DNA from: Anthonomus grandis grandis
Taxonomy: Eukaryota; Arthropoda; Insecta; Coleoptera; Curculionidae
DNA: 64,000 bases
Reading direction: 5' to 3'
NCBI RefSeq assembly: GCF_022605725.1
Contig: NC_065553.1
Coordinates: forward strand, 1-64,000
The translations under genes and the position numbers were made by a program. Within the stretch, counting starts at the first letter, position 1; each line of letters begins with the position of its first letter. Below the pieces are notes generated by a model that saw only the letters and a program-made list of their open reading frames with translations, did no database searches and had not been told where the DNA came from. Positions 57,149 to 64,000 of this stretch are shown here, piece by piece.

Positions 57149-57714
57149 CTAACCCCAATTATCAGGATCTAGATCAAAAGCGGATCTATATGCTTCGGAA
57201 AGAATATTGCTTGTATTGTTATCTGCCGGTGGTAGGGATGTGTTGGGTGATTCTGGAGAAATCAAGGTTTCACCTGATTCCGGGATCGGCAAAGTACTAA
57301 ATGCACTGGTGCATCTGGAAGAACCTAATGAGGTGCTTGTACCTTCTATATTTGACACTCTGGAACGAGTCAAAATTTGCTGAATTTCAGCTTGAGCCGT
57401 GACGGCCGCTAAAAGGGGCAACTTATTTAATTGTGCAGCTACGCTCTTCCCGAAAATATCGAATTCATTTTCAGATGATTCCGTAGATTGTAGATCTCGA
57501 ATAGACGTCGTTAAAGAATTTAAGTCTTTAATGCAACCAGCAACTTCTTTAATCTTGGACTTCGCTGCCTTATGGCGTTTTGGAGTAGGTTCATTAATAG
57601 CTCCACTAACATTCGCTTTTATTACCTCTGCTGCTAATGGTACTTCTTCGTGTGTTGCCTCTTCAACTTCATCTTCTACTTGTAATGTATTCGATCCATT
57701 ATATGTTTCTGAAG
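57149..57714 (-). CDS. Harbinger MADF-type partner, exon 2
   Basis: The minus strand opens after an AG acceptor (57716-57715) with SETYNGSNTLQVEDEVEEA. It continues AAEVIKANVSGAINEPTPKR, HKAAKSKIKEVAGCI, FDIFGKSVAAQLNKLPLLAA and AEIQQILTRSRVSNIE, and ends DLDPDNWG-stop at 57149. An acidic linker followed by FGKSVAAQL is the usual C-terminal BESS-like interaction region of the MADF proteins encoded by PIF/Harbinger elements. It sits within the nuclease intron on the opposite strand. The splice phase with exon 1 is off by one in my reading, so a small indel is likely at one edge. Confidence 0.8.
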
Positions 57715-57780
57715 CTTAGAAAATATCTCATATTCACACATTTGGCATAATAAGAAATTATTTAGTATTTTTTATTTTAG

Positions 57781-58521
57781 GTACCAAAAAGTAACAAAGA
57801 AAGGAAAGCTATCGAAAGTGATTTCAACCATAGTTACCCATGTTATGGTGCCATTGATGGAAAACACATACTTATTCGAGCTCCTGAGAATTGTCGCAGT
57901 AACTTTTTCAACTATAAGGGACAAAACAGTATTATTTTGATGGCAATTGTAGACGGAAATTACAATTTTATATACATTGATGTTGGCTACAATGGAAGAG
58001 CCTCAGATGGAGGAGTTTTTGCGCAGTGTTCTATTTTTGCTGCTTTAGAAAACAATATATTACCGGATGGTGGATTTCTTGTTAGAGACGACGCTTTTCC
58101 GTTAAATCATTATTTACTTAAACCATATTCAAAGAATGCACTTACTGTTGATGAAAAAATCTTCAATTATAGATTGTCTCGTGCAAGAAGGATTGTGGAA
58201 AATGGTTTTGGTATTTTAGTGTCTAGATTTCGAGTTTCATCATCAGTGGATAAAATAGTCAGAACATGTTGTGCCCTACATAACTGGCTTAGATGCACTA
58301 CTGTAAATGAATATTTGCCAAAGGGATCCGTTGACGAAGAAGATATCGATCAAGGTAGAATTATTCTTGGAAGTTGGAGGTCAGAAGTAGCTGGTTTGCC
58401 ATCAGTTTCACGTATAGGAAGTAATCATTCTTCACAATTTGCAAGAAATTTAAGGGATAAATATAAACACTATTTTATGACTACAAGGACCGTTTCATGG
58501 CAGGAACGAATGATTTTTTAA
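57781..58521 (+). CDS. Harbinger DDE nuclease, exon 2
   Basis: Acceptor TTTTATTTTAG ends at 57780. The exon is open for 246 codons. It contains PCYGAIDGKHILIRAP (first catalytic Asp), FNYKGQNSIILMAIVD, IDVGYNGRASDGGVF (second Asp), LLKPYSKNALTVDEKIFNY and RARRIVENGFGILVSRF (catalytic Glu), then CCALHNWLR and a variable tail. All three acidic residues of the PIF/Harbinger DDE_Tnp_4 domain are present. It cuts and rejoins element ends in cooperation with the MADF partner. The only visible lesion is the stop in exon 1. Confidence 0.93.
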   Translation, partial: VPKSNKERKAIESDFNHSYPCYGAIDGKHILIRAPENCRSNFFNYKGQNSIILMAIVDGNYNFIYIDVGYNGRASDGGVFAQCSIFAALENNILPDGGFLVRDDAFPLNHYLLKPYSKNALTVDEKIFNYRLSRARRIVENGFGILVSRFRVSSSVDKIVRTCCALHNWLRCTTVNEYLPKGSVDEEDIDQGRIILGSWRSEVAGLPSVSRIGSNHSSQFARNLRDKYKHYFMTTRTVSWQERMIF

Positions 58522-58599
58522 TTTAATTTTAATATATTTTGTATTCAATTACTAATATAGGTACATATAATAAAAAATATATAGTAGCTTCTTACTTAC

Positions 58600-58948
58600 C
58601 AAATTACTGCATGTTACCCTTCTCTTATCCATTGTTTGTAAAAACATATGCATAACTGAAAACCACTTCATTTTTGGTTTATATATTTCATCGGCTCCGG
58701 CCCCAGCTTTGCGATTTCTTAATTTTTGCTACCTCTTGTACATACGTCGACCTTAGAGTTTTTATTTTGTTTTTTACATCTATTGGGCCAAAATTCTCGA
58801 TTTCCATTGTTTCCACAATTCTTTTTATAGCCGACTCACGGGCTTGTTTATTTCTATAGATTACCAACTGTGTATTCCAAAGGCACTCTTCCTCCCTATA
58901 TAATTCTACAAACTTTACTGTGGTATCTTCAGTCCATTTTGCGCACAT
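58600..58948 (-). pseudogene. Harbinger MADF-type partner, exon 1 (frameshifted)
   Basis: It starts MCAKWTEDTTVKFVELYREE and continues CLWNTQLVIYRNKQARESAI, IENFGPIDVKNKIKTLRSTY and VQEVAKIKKS, the MADF (Myb/SANT-like) DNA-binding fold. One extra base near 58711 shifts the frame. The continuation KAGAGADEIYKPKMKWF and TMDKRRVTCSNL is readable in the next frame and ends at a GTAAGT donor (58599-58594 on the minus strand). It binds element ends and imports the nuclease in known PIF/Harbinger systems. This copy needs the frame repaired to be functional. Confidence 0.85.
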
Positions 58949-59191
58949 TTTGAATAATAATAACACCTACACTTTAAAACAATTACTAAAACTACGTACT
59001 GATTTATTTTCTAAAATCGAACGCTGGAATCATCGTGTCTACACAGGTTTAGTTAAGAGGATAGTGGGAGTGGAGGTAACCACTTGCTCCAGTAAATAGA
59101 AATGCTTTCTATTCACTATACTGGAATCGTTACTAAAATCAGTACTGGAATTTAGTATTGGAATATATGTTTACACAAAGCAAATACTAAA

Positions 59192-59237
59192 ATCCAGTAC
59201 TGGATTTTAGTAACTTGTTCAAGTCACTGGCATCGTG
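59192..59237 (-). repeat. Harbinger right terminal inverted repeat
   Basis: TAACTTGTTCAAGTCACTGG and CATCGTG match the left repeat in reverse complement. Adjacent ACTAAAATCCAGTACTGGATTTTAGT (59187-59212) is itself palindromic. Confidence 0.9.
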
Positions 59238-59503
59238 TTTACTTTACGAAAAGTGTAATCGGGCGAGGCGAACGGTATACTTGGGTTACCGAACAGATGG
59301 AGTGGTCACGTGATCGTTCTGCGCCGGAGGTGTGGCCTAGAGCCTCGATAGGGTTCATGACTTGGGGTTTTATTAAATTTTATTAGTCGAGCGGCTTTAG
59401 ATCGTTTTGGTTGAATTTTCTGCTATTCGAATATTTGAATCTTCGCAATATTAAAAAGTTGAGATTGTGTTTATTTTTTTGTTAATTTGTTTGTTAACAA
59501 ATA

Positions 59504-59611
59504 ATGGCTGACGCTCCACGTACATCCCCATTGTCACCCCCCCAGGAAAGAGTACGAAAACATTTGACCATTGCTGAAAAGGAAGTGATTATGAACATAT
59601 ATAAAATGTGA
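59504..59611 (+). pseudogene. Short transposase-like N-terminal ORF
   Basis: 35 codons read MADAPRTSPLSPPQERVRKH and LTIAEKEVIMNIYKM, then a stop. The phrase LTxAEKxxIMNIYK resembles the start of Tc1/IS630-type or host-exon ORFs, but nothing downstream continues it convincingly. The resemblance is weak. Confidence 0.35.
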
Positions 59612-59796
59612 TAATGAGCATCAAAAACAAGGAACAAATATATACTTATATTCAATCTATAAATTTAAATCTCACAGGCCTACCAGCGCAGCCCTTAACT
59701 TGTTATTCCTTCTTTCATTTTAAAACACATATTTAAAAAAAGATAACTTAAGTAATTCTCAAAACCAGATTATGATCATAAAATTATATTTTATAA

Positions 59797-59941
59797 TGGC
59801 CGGGTTCATCAGAAAAAAGCGCTCCCTGAGCGCTCGATTGTTGCTCAGTAATGCTCAGGTATGACAATTTTTATTGGTCCTTACTATTATAGGCATAACT
59901 TCCAGCGCTCAGGTAGCGCTCGGTTCAGATGAACCTGGCCA
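59797..59941. mobile_element. MITE, 145 bp
   Basis: Terminal repeats of about 40 bp: TGGCCGGGTTCATCAGAA with AGCGCTCCCTGAGCGCT on the left; the reverse complement of the right end reads TGGCCAGGTTCATCTGAA with AGCGCTACCTGAGCGCT. Flanks ATAA and ATTA do not prove a target duplication. The AGCGCT-rich ends are distinctive. Confidence 0.85.
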
Positions 59942-60344
59942 ATTACACCCTAAATGTTTGACCTGGCACGATTACTTAAAAGGATTACCTATCCCTTTTC
60001 GGTAAACCCCAATATATTAACATAACTTTTTGCATAACAAAATACTTAAAAGGGATTATTATATCATTACCTTGCACAACTTCAAAATAGGTTTGGACCC
60101 ATTTTACAGGCGACCGTATGATATTTTTAAAAAAGCTGCTTACAAAGCAAAGCTGTACGGTAAAATAATTTAAAATAAGTAGGCATAATTCTCCTCGTCT
60201 AAATCTGCCAAGGTTGCATCGATGGGCGGGCCTATATTTCGCGCACATCATTTACTCTATCTGTTCGGTAATCCGACTATAGGCAGGTAGCACGCGAATT
60301 GGAAGTGAGTAAGGGTTCTTGAAAATTTCATCCCTATAAACTAA

Positions 60345-60900
60345 CAATTCTCCAGGAACTCAATCAGAAGGATGCAGATAGAAGAATTGAATTTTGTGAA
60401 CAATTTATGGAATTAATGCAGAATAATAATCTTATTACAGAAAAGATTCTCTTTTCCGATGAGTCGACATTTATGCTGAACGAAGCAGAAAATCGTCAAA
60501 ATTGCTGTTATTGGGCATAAGAAAATCCATGTTGGATGAGACAAGGTCACACTCAACACCCAGAAAAAGTAAATGGGTGGGCAGGAATTCTAGGTCAGTA
60601 AGTTATAGGCCCTCTTTTTTTTGAAGTAAATTTAAATGGAACAAGGTACTTACAGTTTTTATAAGAATAACTAATTCCAAATCTAGCTGTTCTATTCCCT
60701 GATCCAATAGAAGCTGATATGCCGAAAAGAAACATTTGGTGCGCCTTCCCATTTTGCAAGACCTGTTCGAAACTATCTGGATACTATTTTTCCAGGCAGA
60801 TGGATTAGCAGAAGAGGACCTTTTGAATAGTCAGCAAATATTGAGGAGTTAAAAACTATAATAAGACAAGGGTGTCGAAAAATTTGGCAGAACGCATAAG
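60345..60900 (+). pseudogene. Mariner-like transposase relic
   Basis: Plus-strand frames read LNQKDADRRIEFCEQFMELM, ILFSDESTFMLNEAENRQNC (first catalytic Asp), CWMRQGHTQHPEKVNGWAGI, VIGPLFFEVNLNGTRYLQFL and LIPNLAVLFPDP. After decay they read FSRQMD and RRGPF, ending near 60860. It has several stops, and the second and third acidic motifs are lost. A terminus at about 61121-61190 (AGGGTGTCCTGTTTAAAATA ... CACACCCTGTATA) may be its right end or a separate short element. Confidence 0.8.
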
Positions 60901-61120
60901 AACGTTTAAAAAGAATTTGTAGTACGTGTAGGGCATTGTCAAATAGTAAATGGTTAACATTTTGAATACTTATTATTGAAAAAGATTTAAAAGAACCCTC
61001 TTTAAGCTTATGAAATACGTTTTCTTTAACGCACGGTATCTTATGAACAATCGAATAAAGGTATGGCATGTGATACATCAAAATGTTTGGAATTTTGTGA
61101 AGATTCAAAAAATATAATAA

Positions 61121-61190
61121 AATATAGGGTGTCCTGTTTAAAATAAGAAAGTTGGTATTAGCCCCACCTACATGGCACACCCTGTATAAA
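61121..61190. mobile_element. Short CACCCTGTA-type element or end
   Basis: AGGGTGTCCTG and GGCACACCCTGTAT lie about 55 bp apart in inverted arrangement. It is either a miniature deletion derivative or the right end of the mariner relic upstream. Confidence 0.5.
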
Positions 61191-61194
61191 GACT

Positions 61195-62620
61195 TTTCAT
61201 TGTAAAAAATGCGCAACTTACGATCTCAATTGACGTGTCCGAGCGCTTTTTCGAATACGCCCCCATTTATTTATTATCGAATTTATTCCAAGTTACAGAC
61301 TCGCACTGTATACAGATTATACTGGATTTAAATTATTCGTTAGTTAATATAGTCTCTTTTATTATTTTAACTTGACTTTCTATTTAATGTCTTAAGTTTA
61401 TGTTAAATTTGTTTTGTTTTTTTTGTGAAATTGGGCGCTAGTCCGTTGTTTTATTATATGAGTAAGGTAAAATAAAAAAATTATCTTTAACTGACTTGAT
61501 TTGGACTGCTATTGAATCAACAGAAGTGTTTAACGCGAAATTATATATTAATCTTATAAACATATTCTAAGTTAGGTTTATTAACCGAAAATAAAATAAA
61601 ATCTTTCTTGGCACTATATTTTTTAAATTAATGATAAAAGTTTCTCCAAAAACACAGATTTATGTTCCTTTCAAGAATTTCCATTAAAGTTTCAATGAAA
61701 GGCCCGAACTACTTATCCGGAAAAAGAAAAAGTCCCTATAGAATCAAATTTATCTTATTCCAACTATTTCCGAATTCCTATAAAGGTTAAACGTCACTTG
61801 CGAAAGCCATTAACTCCATTCATTCTCCGGTAATTATTATCTGGTAATATCTGAGCCGAAGCTTACTTGGAATAACAAACAATGCCGCCTAATTTGAACG
61901 AGAACCCTTATTAATTATTTCCTATTGAGCAGAATAGGCTTTACAGGTGCTGGAGCTAATCTATATAATGTACTCGTGAATTCTCATTAAAATTTTAATA
62001 ATTTTAGAAATTAAGTGTTTCCATAATATATGTAAGAAAATTATTTTCAGGCAAACATAAAAAATCTCCTGCAATTCCCAACACAATTAATAAAATACTG
62101 AAAAAATTTTATTAAATTTATTACTATAACGTTGCCTTAAAATCATTATGTAGGTATACTAAATCGGTCTCATATTGCCTAATTTAAGGGCCCTCAAAAG
62201 TTTTCACTTCTGAATAAAGTAGTTCCCAACTGTATAATATTAATTTGTACGGAAGATTAAATATTGTCCTGGCTACGGCTTTGACGGTCCTTCAAACCCC
62301 TTTAGAGGAAAATACGTAGGAGTGGGCCATCAGTGACGTGGTATACAGGTTGTATTTTAAGTTGCCCTTTTTAATATAATATATTATACGACGGACCAAG
62401 TAGAATTCGTTTAACATCTTATTTACTCCTTTCCAGTGTAAGTTTTCTAGGTGGAATATATTTGCCAATATTTGCCAGGAAACTCAAACACCAGTGAAAA
62501 ACTGAAAATTTCACGCGCAAGCAAGACGGACCCAACCTCGCTAATAGAAAAAGCCATAGATTTAAACCAAGTTTTTTTTTTTTGAAAACACTTATTAAGC
62601 ACACTATATTAAGCAATAAT
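61195..62620. other. No gene seen
   Basis: AT-rich. A slightly less AT-rich patch at 61690-61960 has no coding signal. Confidence 0.5.
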
Positions 62621-62627
62621 ATACTGT

Positions 62628-63070
62628 ACAGGGTGATTGGTGATCGATGGTACATTAACCGTATATGGAAAAAGGAACCCAGCGTTTTTCTGAAAATTTG
62701 GTAACAGCAGCAGCGTTGTCGCTTATATATAAAAATGGCAACACCTTTGACTTTTTAAATGGAACACTCTAAATGTTTTTAGATATGTTGATTCCCTGCT
62801 TCATTTTAAGCCTTTTTTAATCATATTTTCCTATATATATCTAAAGATTTTTTAGAAAAAAAAATTTGGATTCTTTTTTGTCAAGGGATAACTAATTGTT
62901 TATTTTCCTAAAATGCTCAAATTTTAAACATCACCTTAAGAGACCATCTTGATTAATTTCTTATAGCTTGATTTAATTAGCGTTATACAGGGTAGTTGAC
63001 AATTAAAAGTTTTCATTTATTAAAATACCGAAAAGTCATTTTTTTTAATGGAACGCCCTCTATTTTATTT
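62628..63070. mobile_element. Two short TACAGGGT-started elements
   Basis: TACAGGGTGATTGG begins at 62628, with a TTAAATGGAACACTCT end near 62770. TACAGGGTAGTTGAC begins at 62987, with TTTAATGGAACGCCCTCTAT ending near 63065. Both have the start and end pattern of the mariner-type elements but no coding content. Confidence 0.5.
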
Positions 63071-63199
63071 TATTTTTTGATAGACAATTAAAATACCTTT
63101 AATTTAATATAACACATTCCTTTTCCTAAGTAGCCGCATTTTAGAAATAAATACTTATTTTCATTAGGTTTGATAATTTTAAACATTTTTACCTAAGAA

Positions 63200-63640
63200 C
63201 ATTGAAAGGCTTTCTCAATCAAAAACTAAAGAAAAAACACGGAACTTCACAAGTGACGAATGTAAACACAAAGCTGTCTGTCAAGATGACATTTCCTAAG
63301 ATGACATCAGCTTTTGCCTATGGTGTCGCCATTTTAAATTTTTTAGAAGCGGTTTTAGGAGTCAGAATGTTCATTTTTTTTGCTTTGAAGATGTTATTTT
63401 TGCGCTTAGAATAACATATATTTATTTCCACTTTATATTTTTAATCCAAAATCTAACATCAATAAGTTAAATTCACATTATTATATATCTTGATATATAG
63501 CTGAAAATTTTCTATTTTGAAAATGCGTGTAAACTTGACAACAGAGAATCACACCCCCTTGCCCCTGTGCATATGTTGAACTCAAGCAAAGTTGTTGTTT
63601 TCTAATTCTAGACTTTTAATGTTCTAAGATTTTTATTTTG
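63200..63640 (+). repeat. Dispersed 450-bp repeat, copy 2
   Basis: Inverted partner of 21790-22240. It shares CAAAAACTAAAGAAAAAACAC, GTCAAGATGACATTTCC, GAAGCGGTTTTAGGA, GATGTTATTTTTGCGCTTAG and CCCCTGTGCA-ATGTTGAACT. Confidence 0.85.
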
Positions 63641-63644
63641 TAAA

Positions 63645-64000
63645 TTGCTTTGTTAGCTATGAAAATGTCACAATGGTTGAATAAATGACAGTACTTCTTA
63701 GTTGTAGTATTTCCGTTTTTTTTAATAATAAACCTATAATAAAAAACATGTAGAAAATTTAACACATTGTATCTAGATTTACAATCAATGTATAAAAAAA
63801 AAGCTTATTTATACTAAAAAATAATTTTTTAGTTATACGTAAAAGTAACAAAAAAGTATTATTATAGGAAATCTTTGAAATGACTCTAAAATAGGTGTTC
63901 AGTTAAATTATTTTAAGAATATGTATAAAAAATTTTGGAATTTCATTTCCACTGGTTTTTGAGTTATGGGCATTTTGTAAGATTTTTAAAAAAAGATTAA
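63645..64000. other. No gene seen
   Basis: AT-rich to the window end. No GPCR exon was recognised here. Confidence 0.5.

Larger units (their letters stand above)
56331..59237 (+). mobile_element. PIF/Harbinger element, nearly intact
   Basis: About 2.9 kb bounded by inverted repeats sharing CACGATGCCAGTGACTTGAA plus CAAGTTACT-AATCCAGTAC: left 56331-56375, right 59192-59232 in reverse complement. TTA precedes the left repeat and TTT follows the right, close to the 3-bp TTA/TAA-type target duplication of the superfamily. Inside are a DDE nuclease gene on plus and a MADF-type DNA-binding gene on minus, each with one intron. The second exon of each lies in the intron of the other. Confidence 0.92.
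59283..60275. mobile_element. Possible element with short inverted ends
   Basis: GTTACCGAACAGATGGAGT at 59283-59305 and the reverse complement of 60254-60275 (ATTACCGAACAGATAGAGT) agree at 17 of 19 positions. Between them lie a short ORF starting at 59504 and a nested MITE. The identity of the element is unknown. Confidence 0.4.

Noticed and set aside
57399..57719. Plus-strand serine-rich open frame
   Set aside because: Antisense of the MADF partner exon 2; the minus reading has the acidic and BESS-like features.
60773..61216. Minus-strand open frame of 147 codons
   Set aside because: It overlaps the tail of the plus-strand mariner relic and an inverted terminal sequence; no protein family is apparent.

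Overview
The window looks like intronic or intergenic DNA from an AT-rich, transposon-dense insect genome, probably a beetle. This rests on the mixture of piggyBac, Tc1/mariner, PIF/Harbinger, Jockey/CR1-type LINE and Penelope-like relics, GT-AG introns with AATAAA signals, and the absence of any bacterial gene layout. The taxon is my inference; nothing here names the species.

Only one host gene is clear. Two plus-strand exons (48190-48274 and 48407-48739) join in frame and encode the N-terminus, TM1 and TM2 of a rhodopsin-like GPCR. The remaining exons are not recognised before 64000. A GC-rich segment at 230-466 that ends in a GTAAGT donor could be a distant untranslated first exon of a plus-strand gene. 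If it belongs to this receptor, nearly everything from 467 to 48189 is one large intron. A second possible gene or retrocopy (32997-33860) is broken across frames and unrecognised.

Layout: 1.5-3.5 kb piggyBac relic; 4.5-4.8 kb Penelope-like C-terminus followed by a degenerate hammerhead motif; 6.7-8.0 kb Tc1 element; 9.5-13.2 kb array with a unit of about 1.1 kb and an inner 190-bp triplication; 13.3 and 19.9 kb inverted repeat pair enclosing a gag relic, a mariner relic and a GC-rich island; 21.8-23.4 kb Harbinger and mariner fragments; 25.2-26.6 kb satellite; 28.0-29.9 kb LINE A (+); 31.7-32.0 kb RT relic; 35.5-35.9 kb fold-back element with two hammerhead-like motifs; 36.1-38.9 kb satellite split by LINE C; 39.9-45.1 kb satellite split by LINE B; 45.3-45.9 kb LINE ORF1-only copy; 48.2-48.7 kb GPCR exons; 48.8-55.3 kb LINE, mariner and fold-back debris; 56.3-59.2 kb almost complete PIF/Harbinger element with two interleaved opposite-strand genes; 59.3-63.6 kb MITEs and mariner relics.

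The points most worth following are the hammerhead-ribozyme-like motifs, especially the inverted pair at 35.5-35.9 kb where helix I, the stem II position and the GTC cleavage triplet all line up (a retrozyme or Penelope terminal-repeat pattern); the interlocked Harbinger genes; and two independent LINE insertions into satellite arrays, which fix their boundaries.
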